Assembly (NCBI RefSeq): GCF_009664975.1
Contig: NZ_WJXB01000009.1
Location: 87,366 to 151,365, forward strand
Source: Paenibacillus monticola
GTDB lineage: Bacteria; Bacillota; Bacilli; Paenibacillales; Paenibacillaceae
Length of the DNA stretch: 64,000 nucleotides
Direction: 5' to 3'
In this document: piece by piece, positions 52,722 to 61,798 of the stretch
Position numbering within the stretch: position 1 is the first letter of the stretch
How the letters are laid out: each line of letters begins with the position of its first letter
The notes under the pieces: model-generated
What the model was told of the DNA's origin: nothing
The model's input: the letters and a program-made list of their open reading frames with translations, nothing else
Databases searched by the model: none
Program-made: the position numbers and the translations under genes

Positions 52722-52751
52722 TTGACAAGTCATGTCATGTCCACCTAAAAT
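52722..52751 (+). promoter_or_regulatory. Promoter of pbuG
   Basis: TTGACA (52722-52727), an 18-base spacer and TAAAAT (52746-52751). Transcription would begin near 52758, just before the riboswitch. Confidence 0.75.
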
Positions 52752-52771
52752 GATAAAGCACAACAACAACA

Positions 52772-52845
52772 ACTATTCGTATAATTCCGGGGATTGGCCT
52801 GGAAGTCTCTACGAGGTCACCGTAATGGCCTGGCTACGATTAAGA
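52772..52845 (+). ncRNA. Purine riboswitch, guanine type
   Basis: The conserved core is visible: TATAAT at the P1/P2 junction, loop L2 GGATTGG, the J2/3 sequence AAGTCTCTACG, P3 AGGTCA/TGGCCT with loop CCGTAA, and J3/1 GGCTAC. The base equivalent to position 74 is C (GGCTAC), which by pairing rules selects guanine or hypoxanthine rather than adenine. P1 closes with CGTA/TACG. It lies in the leader of a purine permease and is followed by a terminator, so ligand binding should reduce expression (inference). Confidence 0.92.
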
Positions 52846-52907
52846 AGAGCAAACCTATAGACTCTCGACTTTTGTCGCTGGTTTACAAGGGAGCTACTCT
52901 TTTTTTG

Positions 52908-52940
52908 AGCCGCTATCTACCAAAGATGCCGGCTTTTTTT
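52908..52940 (+). terminator. Riboswitch-linked terminator before pbuG
   Basis: AGCCG (52908-52912) pairs with CGGCT (52930-52934), with an inner ATCT/AGAT helix, followed by seven T. The antiterminator pairing was not resolved by eye. Confidence 0.75.
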
Positions 52941-52980
52941 GTTGCTGTCAGACACCAAAACACCTTAGGGGGAGAACAAT

Positions 52981-54381
52981 TTGAATCGCTTTTTCAAGTT
53001 GAAAGAGAATGGCACCACAGTACGTACAGAGATTATGGCCGGGTTGACCACTTTTATGGCAATGGCTTACATCCTGTCAGTTAATCCTAACACTTTGACA
53101 GCTTTTGGCCGTATTGATATGGGCTGGTACTCGGTATTTTTGGCTACAGCGCTGGCAGCAGGTATTTTCACTATTGCGATGGGCCTGTTCATAAACTTTC
53201 CGGTAGCTCTGGCGCCTGGTATGGGCCTTAACGCATACTTTGCTTCCGTAGTTCTATCTTCCGCAACAACAGATCATCCATTCACTTGGCAAATGGGTCT
53301 GACAGCAGTATTCATTTCGGGGTTGATCTTCATCCTGCTGACCATTACCCAAATACGGCAAATACTATTAACAGCTATTCCAGATAGCTTGAAGCATGCA
53401 ATTACGGTGGGTATCGGTATGTTTATTACGATTATCGGCCTGAAGAACAGCGGCATAATGACGATTGGTGTTGAAGCCGGCAATGACATCGCTGCTAATA
53501 AGTTCACGGACGTGCTGTCCTTTGAGACAGTGATCCATATGGGCAGCCTGGAGAACACAAACGTTCAGCTAGGAATTATTGGTCTGCTGTTGATTTCTAT
53601 CCTGATGGTGCTGCATGTACGCGGTGCAATTCTATTCGGTATTCTGGGCACTACATTAGTTGCCATCCTAATGGGCGCAGTTGATTTCAGTGCTTTGTCC
53701 AGTCCACAATCACCTTGGGTTCCTGACTTTACGCAATTGAACTTTATGGAGTTTGATTGGGACGGTATCCTGCATACAGGAATTATCTCGGCCATCGCTA
53801 CCTTCACTTTTGTAGAATTGTTCGATACTTTCGGCACATTGGTCGGTACAGCAGAACGTGCTGGTATTATGAAGGACCCTGAAGAAGGCAAAAAACGTGT
53901 CGGAAAAGCAATGTTCGTGGATGCAGTCGCTGTAGCAGGTGGTGCTATGCTGGGTACTTCCACGACAACAGCATACGTCGAGAGCGCAGCTGGTGTTGCT
54001 GAAGGGGGCCGCACCGGTCTGACAGCTGTAACAACAGGGGTTTGCTTCCTCCTTGCTCTGTTCCTTGCTCCTGTGGCTGCACTTATTCCAGGTTCTGCAA
54101 CTGCAGCAGCATTGATTATTGTCGGTGTACTGATGGCTCAATCCATCCGCCAAATCGACTTTGAGGATATGGTTGTAGCCATTCCGGCCTTCTTGACCTT
54201 CGTAATCATGCCTTTCACTTACAACATTGCTAATGGTATTTCCTTTGGGATCGTCACTTATGTCATTCTTGCTTGCGTAGCTAATCTTGGCGGCAAGAAG
54301 AAATACGATATCCACTGGATGATGTGGCTGCTCGCCATCCTGATTATTCTCCGTTATGTATTTATCGGCAGTCAGGGCTAA
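52981..54381 (+). CDS. pbuG: Hypoxanthine/guanine permease, NCS2 (AzgA/PbuG) family
   Basis: 466 residues with about 12 membrane helices. Seen: TEIMAGLTTFMAMAYILSVN and the family motif FPVALAPGMGLNAYFA, GMFITIIGLKNSG, FVELFDTFGTLVGTAERAG and the second-repeat block AGGAMLGTSTTTAYVESAAG. This is the AzgA-like branch of NCS2, which imports hypoxanthine, guanine or adenine by proton symport. The guanine-type riboswitch and PurR-like boxes upstream suit the PbuG function. The start is TTG 52981 with AGGGGGAG (52967-52974) six bases away. A stem-loop ends the unit. Confidence 0.95.
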   Translation: MNRFFKLKENGTTVRTEIMAGLTTFMAMAYILSVNPNTLTAFGRIDMGWYSVFLATALAAGIFTIAMGLFINFPVALAPGMGLNAYFASVVLSSATTDHPFTWQMGLTAVFISGLIFILLTITQIRQILLTAIPDSLKHAITVGIGMFITIIGLKNSGIMTIGVEAGNDIAANKFTDVLSFETVIHMGSLENTNVQLGIIGLLLISILMVLHVRGAILFGILGTTLVAILMGAVDFSALSSPQSPWVPDFTQLNFMEFDWDGILHTGIISAIATFTFVELFDTFGTLVGTAERAGIMKDPEEGKKRVGKAMFVDAVAVAGGAMLGTSTTTAYVESAAGVAEGGRTGLTAVTTGVCFLLALFLAPVAALIPGSATAAALIIVGVLMAQSIRQIDFEDMVVAIPAFLTFVIMPFTYNIANGISFGIVTYVILACVANLGGKKKYDIHWMMWLLAILIILRYVFIGSQG

Positions 54382-54403
54382 GCCTGAGCGAAATAGCAAT
54401 CCG

Positions 54404-54432
54404 CGGCCCCTTCATAACTGAAGGGGCCGTTT
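54404..54432 (+). terminator. Terminator after pbuG
   Basis: CGGCCCCTTCA pairs perfectly with TGAAGGGGCCG around a four-base loop, followed by TTTCTTGTTTC. Confidence 0.82.
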
Positions 54433-54526
54433 CTTGTTTCTATGCCGAGAATTAGTCCGGGGCAACCTTTGCTCCGGACTTTTCAACGTCTAGTATTTAG
54501 ATTATATTGTTGAAGAGGTGATTAGG

Positions 54527-56539
54527 TTGTCCAGCAGATTAAATAGTGGGTATAACTACATTAAGCGCAATCCCTGGCCGCTGCTATTATTCCTGCTGGG
54601 AGCTGTAATTCGGATTTTGTATTTAGGGTCTATTCCGCCAGGGTTGAATCAGGATGAAGCTTCGATAGGTTATGACGCTTACGCTATCCTTCATTTCGGT
54701 ATGGATCGGAATGGTGTTCATCTGCCCATACATCTCATAGCTTGGGGCAGTGGGCAAAATGCACTGTATGCCTATCTTTCCATGCCTTTTATATTACTGT
54801 TTGGTCTCACCCCAATGTCTGTACGGGCAGTTAGCCTAATTATGGGCCTAGTGGGTATGGTTATATTTTATCTGATGGCCAGACAGCTGTTTGTTTCCAG
54901 AGGGGCTGGCCTTGCCGCCATGTTCTTCATTGCAATTAATCCTTGGCATATTATGATGTCGAGATGGGCACTGGAATCGAATTTATTTCCTACTTTGATA
55001 TTGCTTGCCGTTTATTTTCTTTTGAAATCACTAGTCAGCTCAAAATGGTCCTACGGTTTTAGCATGATGCTGGCTCTTTCATTGTATGCTTATGGAACGG
55101 CCTACTTTTTTGTCCCGATATTTGCCTTAGGCACCTTAATTCTTCTATTGTATAGAAGGGTAATAAATTTCCGAACCGTTCTCTGGAACATTGCACTGTT
55201 TATATTGCTGGCTCTGCCTATTCTTATATTTATAATCATTAACCGTATGAAGTTGCCGGGGGTCGAAACTCCACTGTTTTCTATCCCTAGATTGACAATG
55301 CCGCGTATGGATCAGGTATCATCTGTTTTCAGCGGGCAAATTGTACATACTGCCTTAAGTAATTTCAATGAGTTTATTAAGCTTTTGCTTAGCGGGAGCG
55401 ACGGTTTGCCCTGGAATTCAATCTCACCCTATGGATATGCCTATCCTATCGCATTGCCCTTTGCCCTGATTGGACTTATGGTATTGATAAAAGCGGTGCG
55501 AAACCGTGATCAATGGGGAACAGGGCAGGCAGTTATACTGCTTTGGCTATTGGTTGCGGTGCTAATGACCTTTATTACAGATGTGAATATCAACCGGATT
55601 AATGTTATTTTCTACCCGCTAGTATTATTGGTTGTTGCAGGTTTTATGTGGTTAAGCCACAAATTGAGAGCAATCGGTATTCTTTCCGCTGCTGTCTTTA
55701 GCCTTTTCTTTATTTTATTTACGACCTTTTATTTCCGGGACTTCCCTCAAAACATTGGACCTGCCTTCTATGAATCTATTGGTGAGGCCCTCCACTATGC
55801 TTCAGAGGAGAGTACGGGGAAGATTTACGTCACAGATGAGGTTAACATGCCTTATATTTATGTCCTTTTTTATGAGCGGATCAATCCGCATGATTTCTTG
55901 AAGACTGTTAATTATGTTAATCCAGGAGATGCGTTTCAGAAGGTAGCTTCTTTTGACAGATATGTATTTGGTTATCCGAACATCGTTTCGGGAGAGTCAG
56001 CGGCTTATATTTTTGGGAATGGGGACTCTATTCCTGCCGAAAGTGAGAATTATACGATTAAACGTTTTGCCAACTATACTGTAGTAATCGCAAAGAGCAC
56101 AGCAGCCGGAGCAATCTCTTCCAGCGACCCTGCAGAACCTGAGTCAATGCTTTCTGATTTTGTGAATGGAAATTTTGAAGAAGGGAAATCGGGCTGGAGG
56201 TTTACGGAAGGGACGGGGGTGGCGACCAATAATTCCTATAAGGGAAGTTATCTGGGCTATCTTGATCTGGGTACTGGAACAAGCATTACACAATTCTTTC
56301 TCACCAAGGAATCTGGTGAATATAAGCTATCCGCGATGGTTAGCGCTGGTGGTGAAGGAGGAAGGATGGGGATACGGACGAAGGATACTGTACTTGCGGA
56401 AGCCGAAATCACGGCCGGAGATGCATACCATGCACTTACGCTTCCGGCTTTTAGATTGGATCAGAATCAACAGGCGGAGATTTATATAACCGGCGGGACT
56501 GGCTGGATTAACATTGACGAGGTGAAATTGGAACGATGA
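54527..56539 (+). CDS. GT39-like (ArnT/PMT) membrane glycosyltransferase with C-terminal jelly-roll module
   Basis: 670 residues. About ten to twelve membrane helices cover 1-400; the first external loop has the DE motif of GT-C enzymes (PPGLNQDEASIGYDAYAI), and WHIMMSRWALESNL follows. Members transfer a sugar from a polyprenyl-phosphate donor to a protein or lipid on the outer face. Residues about 410-540 are an outer domain, and about 545-670 a CBM4/9-like galactose-binding module (VNGNFEEGKSGWRFTEG...GGTGWINIDEVKLE). Its stop overlaps the next gene's ATG (ATGA). The start is TTG 54527, eight bases after GAGG, rather than GTG 54518, which would overlap the ribosome site. Acceptor unknown. 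Confidence 0.85.
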   Translation: MSSRLNSGYNYIKRNPWPLLLFLLGAVIRILYLGSIPPGLNQDEASIGYDAYAILHFGMDRNGVHLPIHLIAWGSGQNALYAYLSMPFILLFGLTPMSVRAVSLIMGLVGMVIFYLMARQLFVSRGAGLAAMFFIAINPWHIMMSRWALESNLFPTLILLAVYFLLKSLVSSKWSYGFSMMLALSLYAYGTAYFFVPIFALGTLILLLYRRVINFRTVLWNIALFILLALPILIFIIINRMKLPGVETPLFSIPRLTMPRMDQVSSVFSGQIVHTALSNFNEFIKLLLSGSDGLPWNSISPYGYAYPIALPFALIGLMVLIKAVRNRDQWGTGQAVILLWLLVAVLMTFITDVNINRINVIFYPLVLLVVAGFMWLSHKLRAIGILSAAVFSLFFILFTTFYFRDFPQNIGPAFYESIGEALHYASEESTGKIYVTDEVNMPYIYVLFYERINPHDFLKTVNYVNPGDAFQKVASFDRYVFGYPNIVSGESAAYIFGNGDSIPAESENYTIKRFANYTVVIAKSTAAGAISSSDPAEPESMLSDFVNGNFEEGKSGWRFTEGTGVATNNSYKGSYLGYLDLGTGTSITQFFLTKESGEYKLSAMVSAGGEGGRMGIRTKDTVLAEAEITAGDAYHALTLPAFRLDQNQQAEIYITGGTGWINIDEVKLER

Positions 56540-59500
56540 TTAAAAATACACGTGCGGCTGCAATGATCGTTGTAATGCTGTTATTGTTCATACTTCCGGT
56601 GACTAGCATACATGCAGAAGGAAATTTATTGTTGAACTCCGGCTTTGAGGAGGGGGACAATGATAGTCCGACTAGCTGGACCAAAGACATGTGGATTTCT
56701 GGAGACAGCTCCGGTGTATTATCGGTGCAATCAGAGGTAGTTCATTCCGGCAGTAAAGCGGCGGTGATCGAGAATCTTGAACCTAATCATCTGAAATGGG
56801 TACAGAATATCAAAGTTACTCCAGATAGTTATTATAAAATATCCGGTTATACCAAGGTAGTTAGCACGGCAGGCGAGGGTTTTGGTGCTAATATATTTGT
56901 CGTCGGAGTCGGCAGTGGTTATCCTAGCACTGTGGATACGGCTGGAGATTGGCAGTATCTCGAATTCATTGGCCAGACCGGACCGGACCAGTCAGAAATT
57001 GCGATTGGTGCAGCTCTTGGCGGCTATGCAAGTCTGATTCAGGGCAAAGCCTATTTCGATGATCTGTCCGTAGAACGCTTGGAAGCTGCTCCCAAGGGGG
57101 CGAATGTAGTTTCGTTGGTTAATACTGCAGCAGCTCCGGCTGCTGGCGACGATGCGGCGGCTACTCCGCATAAAGTATCTCCGGCAAAACTGTTGCTGAT
57201 TTCGGCGTTGTTCAGTATTTTTTTCGTTGTGCTCTTCAATAAAGCGCTCCGCAGTGAGAAGTTTCTGGGACGGACGGAGAACATCTATGCAAGATGGCTT
57301 TATGCTGCAATGGGCTTGGCTTTTATCCTACGGGTATGGATGGGTCTAACCGCACAGGGTTACCAGAATGACATGAATACATTTATAGCTTGGGGGCAGC
57401 GGTTGGTTGATATGGGACCTGGCAAGTTCTACGAAACAGGCTATTTTGCCGATTATCCACCAGGGTATTTGTACATATTGTATCTGCTCAGCCTTATTCG
57501 TGGAGTATTTGGCTTCGCGCATGGAACGGGTGGGGAGAACTTGCTGTTCAAGCTTCCGGCAATTCTTTCCGATCTGGTGTTGGGTTACTTGATATATAAA
57601 GTGGGACGTAAAAAACTTGGCTCTGGCATAGCTTTCAGTTTAATGCTGCTGTTTCTGTTCAATCCGGCTGTGCTTATTAATTCAGCCGCCTGGGGCCAAG
57701 CAGATTCATTCTTTCTGATCTTCCTGCTGCTCAGCATTCAAGGAGCGGCGAATAAATCCTTCGTTCGCTCAGCCATATGGTTTGCTCTGGCTACGCTAAT
57801 TAAGCCGCAGGCGCTGATCTTTACTCCTGTGCTGCTATTTGCTTTCTATCATCACCGAGCCTGGAAGCAGCTTGCCGTCGGCGCTCTTTACGGGTTGGGT
57901 ATATTTGGCCTGCTGGCTGCACCTTTTTTCTGGAATAACGGAGGTCTCAGCGGACTTATTAATCTGTACAAAGCAACCTTGTCCTCTTACCCGTATTCTA
58001 CAGTTAATGCATTTAACCTATATGCACTGACAGACCCCATGTGGTCAGCGCTTGATCTGACTTGGTTAGGCATTACGTACCGTGTGTGGGGTTTTATTTT
58101 TATCCTGGTCGCGGTAGTACTTGCAGCGTTTTATTCCTTCAAAAAGGACCGTCTGGATCTGTCGAAATCCTATTTTATCGGTATGGTACTGATCGTAACG
58201 GTGTTTGTATTAGGTACTAAAATGCACGAGCGTTACATGTATCCGGCGCTGATCCTCTGTTTGTTTACTTATATACAGAACAGGGACCGCAGGTTTCTAA
58301 CCTTGTTTCTCGGCTTCAGCTTAACGCAATATATTAATGTGGGCTTCACGCTGGCCCATCTGAACGCTGGTGACAATCCACCATCAGATGGAATCGTTTT
58401 GGTCACGGCTATCGCTAATCTGGCCTTGTTGGTATATATGCTATACATCGGGTACGATGTATATATCCGCAATAGGATTAAGCTTCTTCCAGTACCTTTT
58501 ACACGGGTGCAGAATTATGAAAAAGATGTAGAGGTCGTGGAGGGAATCCGGCCGCTTCAGGAAAGAGGCAAGGGTGTGAAGATGAAGCTTGAGCGCAAGG
58601 ACTGGATATGGATCATTGCCATAACCGCAATTTACGCGGCCCTTGCCTTATATAATCTGGGTTCTACCAAATCTCCGCAAACTCTATGGGAGCCCTCCAC
58701 GAAGGGTGAAAGCTTCTACCTGGATCTGGGGCAGAGCAGACAGCTGGAGCGAGTAAATGTATTTGGAGGCGTAGGCACCGGTAAGTTCAAACTGGAATTC
58801 AGTGAGACTCCTGATGCCTGGAGCAGTCCTTTGGATGTGAATGAGGATGTTGGAAATGTGTTTATATGGAAGAGTCAGCCGCTTAACGTTGCAGCGAGAT
58901 ACGTGAAACTCACGGTGAACTCACCAGGCTTTACCTTAAATGAAATGGCCCTGTACGAGCAGGGGGGGAATCGTATTCCACTCCCGATTGCCAGTGTTAC
59001 GCCTGATGCTGACGGAACTCCCAAAAGAGGGGCATCGGCGAATCTATTCGACGAACAGTCACTGATCCCGGAATACTCAAGTTTTATGAATGGAACCTAT
59101 TTTGACGAAATCTATCATGCACGTACTGCTTATGAATACACACACGGTATTGTTCCCTATGAGAATACGCATCCACCGCTTGGTAAGCTGCTGATAGCCG
59201 TAGGGATGGAGTTGTTTGGGGTTACTCCTTTTGGCTGGCGCATTATGGGTACGCTATTCGGGATTGCCATGCTGCCGTTGATCTATGTGATGGCCTTGCG
59301 TTTATTCAGACAGAGTAAGTATGCCATTCTTGCAGCAGGACTGTTCGCTCTGGATTTTATGCATTTCACACAGACAAGAATTTCTACAATAGATGTCTAT
59401 GGCGTATTTTTCATTATGCTTATGTTCTATTTCATGCAGCGTTATCACACGTTGAATTTTTATCGGACTTCGTTAAGGAAAACACTGGTTCCACTGTTCT

Positions 59501-60360
59501 GGTCCGGCTTGTTCTTCGGAATCGGAGTGGCCTCCAAATGGATTGTACTGTACGGGGGGGCCGGATTGGCGATCATGCTGGCGCTGGTTCTCTTTGAACG
59601 CTATAGAGAATACCGGGCGGCGGGGCGTGTATTGGCTGAGGGCAAGCTTAAGGATCAGGAATTAATCATTGCCTGTCGCGATGCAAGCAGGAAGTTCTGG
59701 AAGAACACAATCATCACACTGCTCAGTTGCCTTGTTTTCTTTGTGCTTATTCCGGTGGGGATTTACAGCCTATCCTTTATTCCAGCTCTAACCGCCTCAC
59801 CTGAAGGCTTTACCATAAAAAGGTTGATTGATGCCCAGATCAATATGTACGACTATCACAGTCAGCTTGTGGCTACACATCCCTTTGCCTCATCGTGGTG
59901 GGAATGGCCGTTTATGAAGAGACCTGTCTGGTTCTTTAGTGGCGATGAAGGTTTGCCGGTAGGCAAGGTCAGCAGTATTGTGACCATGGGTAATCCACTT
60001 ATTTGGTGGACGGGGATCTTCGCGATGCTTAGCACACTTTGGCTTACGATAAAGCGTAAGGATAAGACCTTGTACATGATCTGGATTGCCTTTTTCTCGC
60101 AATATGTACCTTGGATGCTTGTCCCGCGCGAGACGTTCCTTTATCATTATTTTGCTATGGTGCCGTTTATGATTCTTGGTATTGTATATATGATGAAGCT
60201 GCTTGACGATAAATACCCACGAGCCAAATACATTCGTTATGCTTATGTTGCTGTGGCAGTGCTGCTCTTTGTAGCATTCTATCCCGTGCTGTCGGGCATG
60301 GAGGTCAGCGGTAGTTATGTGACGACCATGCTGCGTTGGTTCCCTTCTTGGGTTTTCTAA
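56536..60360 (+). CDS. Giant two-headed GT-C glycosyltransferase
   Basis: 1274 residues, apparently two glycosyltransferases in one chain. Order: signal peptide (1-27); CBM4/9-like module (28-185: LLLNSGFEEGDNDSPTSW...YFDDLSVERLE); first GT-C membrane unit (about 210-660: YFADYPPGYLYILYLLSL, SAAWGQADSFFLIFLL, GTKMHERYMYPALILCLF); cytoplasmic link; a second membrane helix with an external coagulation-factor-like segment (about 690-815); and a second unit of PMT (GT39) type with the DE motif in GTYFDEIYHARTAYEYTHG and ENTHPPLGKLLIAVG. Homology suggests outward transfer of mannose-like sugars from polyprenyl-phosphate donors. The start ATG overlaps the previous stop. The two heads may act on the same acceptor in sequence (inference). 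Confidence 0.85.
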   Translation: MIKNTRAAAMIVVMLLLFILPVTSIHAEGNLLLNSGFEEGDNDSPTSWTKDMWISGDSSGVLSVQSEVVHSGSKAAVIENLEPNHLKWVQNIKVTPDSYYKISGYTKVVSTAGEGFGANIFVVGVGSGYPSTVDTAGDWQYLEFIGQTGPDQSEIAIGAALGGYASLIQGKAYFDDLSVERLEAAPKGANVVSLVNTAAAPAAGDDAAATPHKVSPAKLLLISALFSIFFVVLFNKALRSEKFLGRTENIYARWLYAAMGLAFILRVWMGLTAQGYQNDMNTFIAWGQRLVDMGPGKFYETGYFADYPPGYLYILYLLSLIRGVFGFAHGTGGENLLFKLPAILSDLVLGYLIYKVGRKKLGSGIAFSLMLLFLFNPAVLINSAAWGQADSFFLIFLLLSIQGAANKSFVRSAIWFALATLIKPQALIFTPVLLFAFYHHRAWKQLAVGALYGLGIFGLLAAPFFWNNGGLSGLINLYKATLSSYPYSTVNAFNLYALTDPMWSALDLTWLGITYRVWGFIFILVAVVLAAFYSFKKDRLDLSKSYFIGMVLIVTVFVLGTKMHERYMYPALILCLFTYIQNRDRRFLTLFLGFSLTQYINVGFTLAHLNAGDNPPSDGIVLVTAIANLALLVYMLYIGYDVYIRNRIKLLPVPFTRVQNYEKDVEVVEGIRPLQERGKGVKMKLERKDWIWIIAITAIYAALALYNLGSTKSPQTLWEPSTKGESFYLDLGQSRQLERVNVFGGVGTGKFKLEFSETPDAWSSPLDVNEDVGNVFIWKSQPLNVAARYVKLTVNSPGFTLNEMALYEQGGNRIPLPIASVTPDADGTPKRGASANLFDEQSLIPEYSSFMNGTYFDEIYHARTAYEYTHGIVPYENTHPPLGKLLIAVGMELFGVTPFGWRIMGTLFGIAMLPLIYVMALRLFRQSKYAILAAGLFALDFMHFTQTRISTIDVYGVFFIMLMFYFMQRYHTLNFYRTSLRKTLVPLFWSGLFFGIGVASKWIVLYGGAGLAIMLALVLFERYREYRAAGRVLAEGKLKDQELIIACRDASRKFWKNTIITLLSCLVFFVLIPVGIYSLSFIPALTASPEGFTIKRLIDAQINMYDYHSQLVATHPFASSWWEWPFMKRPVWFFSGDEGLPVGKVSSIVTMGNPLIWWTGIFAMLSTLWLTIKRKDKTLYMIWIAFFSQYVPWMLVPRETFLYHYFAMVPFMILGIVYMMKLLDDKYPRAKYIRYAYVAVAVLLFVAFYPVLSGMEVSGSYVTTMLRWFPSWVF

Positions 60361-60401
60361 GGGAGGTTTAGACGCTCATAAAAATTTTAGGAGGAACAAA
60401 G

Positions 60402-61385
60402 GTGAAAGCCAGATACAGTGTAATTGTCCCCATGTTTAATGAGGAGGAAGTTATTAAACATACGTATGATCGTTTGAAAAAAGTAATGGACCAAAGCGAC
60501 GACTCCTATGAGCTGGTCTTCGTTAATGATGGCAGCCGAGATCATACAGCTGAGATTATGCGTGAGATCAGTAGCAGGGACGAGAATGTGAAGTTAATCG
60601 ACTTCTCCCGTAATTTCGGACATCAAGTAGCGATTACGGCCGGTATGGACTACGCTGAAGGAGATGCTGTCGTTGTTATTGACGCAGATCTCCAGGACCC
60701 GCCTGAGGTTATTTTACAGATGATCGAGAAGTGGAAGGAAGGCTACGAGGTTGTTTACGGGAAACGTCTGAAGCGTCAAGGAGAGACCATTTTCAAAAAA
60801 GTCACGGCAAAGATCTTTTACCGGCTGCTCAGCAGCATGACGAGTGTCGACATTCCTACGGATACGGGGGATTTTCGTCTCATTGATCGTAAAGTATGCG
60901 ATGTTCTACGTGGTCTCAAAGAGAAGAACCGTTATGTAAGAGGTTTGGTGAGCTGGGTGGGTTTCCGGCAGACGATGGTGGAATACGATCGTGAGGAGCG
61001 TTTTGCTGGTGAAACCAAATATCCGCTCAAAAAAATGATTCGCTTCGCGCTTGACGGAATCACTTCCTTCTCGCACAAGCCGCTGAAAATTGCATCGTAT
61101 ATTGGCTTTTTTCTATCATTCTCCAGCTTCCTATATTTATTCTTTGTATTATTTCAAAGAGTCTTTACCTCCTGGACCGTTCCAGGCTGGGCCTCCATTG
61201 TAGGCGTTAATTTACTCTTCAATGGTATCGTGCTTATGCTGCTCGGAGTCATCGGCGAGTATATCGGCCGTATTTACGATGAATCCAAGGACAGACCGTT
61301 GTATATTGTGCGGGAGACTAAAGGCTATCTTGATGTAGAGCAAGAACATAGTCATATCCGGAAGGGAAACGATTATGTCAGATAA
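60402..61385 (+). CDS. GT2 polyprenyl-phosphate glycosyltransferase (GtrB/DPM-like)
   Basis: 327 residues. The GT-A catalytic domain spans about 1-225: SVIVPMFNEEEVIKHTY, ELVFVNDGSRDHTAEIM, the metal-binding VVIDADLQDPPEVILQMI, then TGDFRLIDRKV and the RYVRGLVSWVGFRQ block. Two C-terminal membrane helices (IGFFLSFSSFLYLFFVLF and VNLLFNGIVLMLLGVIGEYI) anchor it. It is of the type that makes undecaprenyl- or dolichyl-phosphate-linked glucose or mannose for use by GT-C enzymes. That fits the two GT-C genes upstream as consumers of its product. The start is GTG 60402 with AGGAGG (60389-60394). It overlaps the gtrA-like gene by 11 bases. Confidence 0.92.
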   Translation: MKARYSVIVPMFNEEEVIKHTYDRLKKVMDQSDDSYELVFVNDGSRDHTAEIMREISSRDENVKLIDFSRNFGHQVAITAGMDYAEGDAVVVIDADLQDPPEVILQMIEKWKEGYEVVYGKRLKRQGETIFKKVTAKIFYRLLSSMTSVDIPTDTGDFRLIDRKVCDVLRGLKEKNRYVRGLVSWVGFRQTMVEYDREERFAGETKYPLKKMIRFALDGITSFSHKPLKIASYIGFFLSFSSFLYLFFVLFQRVFTSWTVPGWASIVGVNLLFNGIVLMLLGVIGEYIGRIYDESKDRPLYIVRETKGYLDVEQEHSHIRKGNDYVR

Positions 61386-61779
61386 GAACCTGCGCGCAGG
61401 AGTGATTCAGTTCCTGAAATTTAATGCTGTTGGCTTGCTGAATACCCTTATTGATTTCGCAATCTTTACACTTTTGAACTCACTTGGGTTGGTATATACC
61501 CTAGCGCAGGTCATTTCTTATAGTGCAGGCACGGCCAATAGCTTTATTTTGAATAAAAAAGTAACCTTTCGGGACAGTGATCGTGGGAAAAAGGATAGCT
61601 TTGACCGGATGCAGTTGCTGAAGTTTATCATACTGAACCTGATTGTACTGGGAATATCACTGCTGCTTATGCATTTGTTAACAGATAAACTGGGCATCCA
61701 AGTGCTGATCTCCAAAGTTTTGGTTACATTCGTCACTGTAATCATCAATTTCTTCGGAAGCCGCAAGTGGGTTTTCTAA
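61375..61779 (+). CDS. GtrA-like membrane protein
   Basis: 134 residues with four hydrophobic segments, matching the GtrA/DPMS family: FLKFNAVGLLNTLIDFAIFT, YSAGTANSFILNKKVTFRDS, LLKFIILNLIVLGISLLLMH and VTFVTVIINFFGSRKWVF. The final FxxSRKWVF tail is characteristic. GtrA proteins are thought to flip or help use polyprenyl-phosphate-linked sugars for the outside glycosyltransferase. It overlaps the GtrB-like gene by 11 bases, and the pair would supply flipped donors to the GT-C enzymes. The start is ATG 61375 behind GGAAGGG. Confidence 0.92.
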   Translation: MSDKNLRAGVIQFLKFNAVGLLNTLIDFAIFTLLNSLGLVYTLAQVISYSAGTANSFILNKKVTFRDSDRGKKDSFDRMQLLKFIILNLIVLGISLLLMHLLTDKLGIQVLISKVLVTFVTVIINFFGSRKWVF

Positions 61780-61798
61780 AAGTACGGAGGTGAATATC

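Larger units (their letters stand above)
52500..52980. other. Intergenic control region guaA / pbuG
   Basis: 481 bases without a gene. In order: the guaA terminator (52512-52555), 118 bases with nothing I recognise, a PurBox-like pair (52674-52717), a strong promoter (52722-52751), the guanine-type riboswitch (52772-52845), a small CGAC/GTCG hairpin (52866-52877), and a terminator hairpin (52908-52940) before the ribosome site of pbuG. Confidence 0.85.

Noticed and set aside
52794..53084. Open frame across the riboswitch and pbuG start
   Set aside because: Covers the aptamer and terminator; pbuG with its ribosome site explains the coding part.
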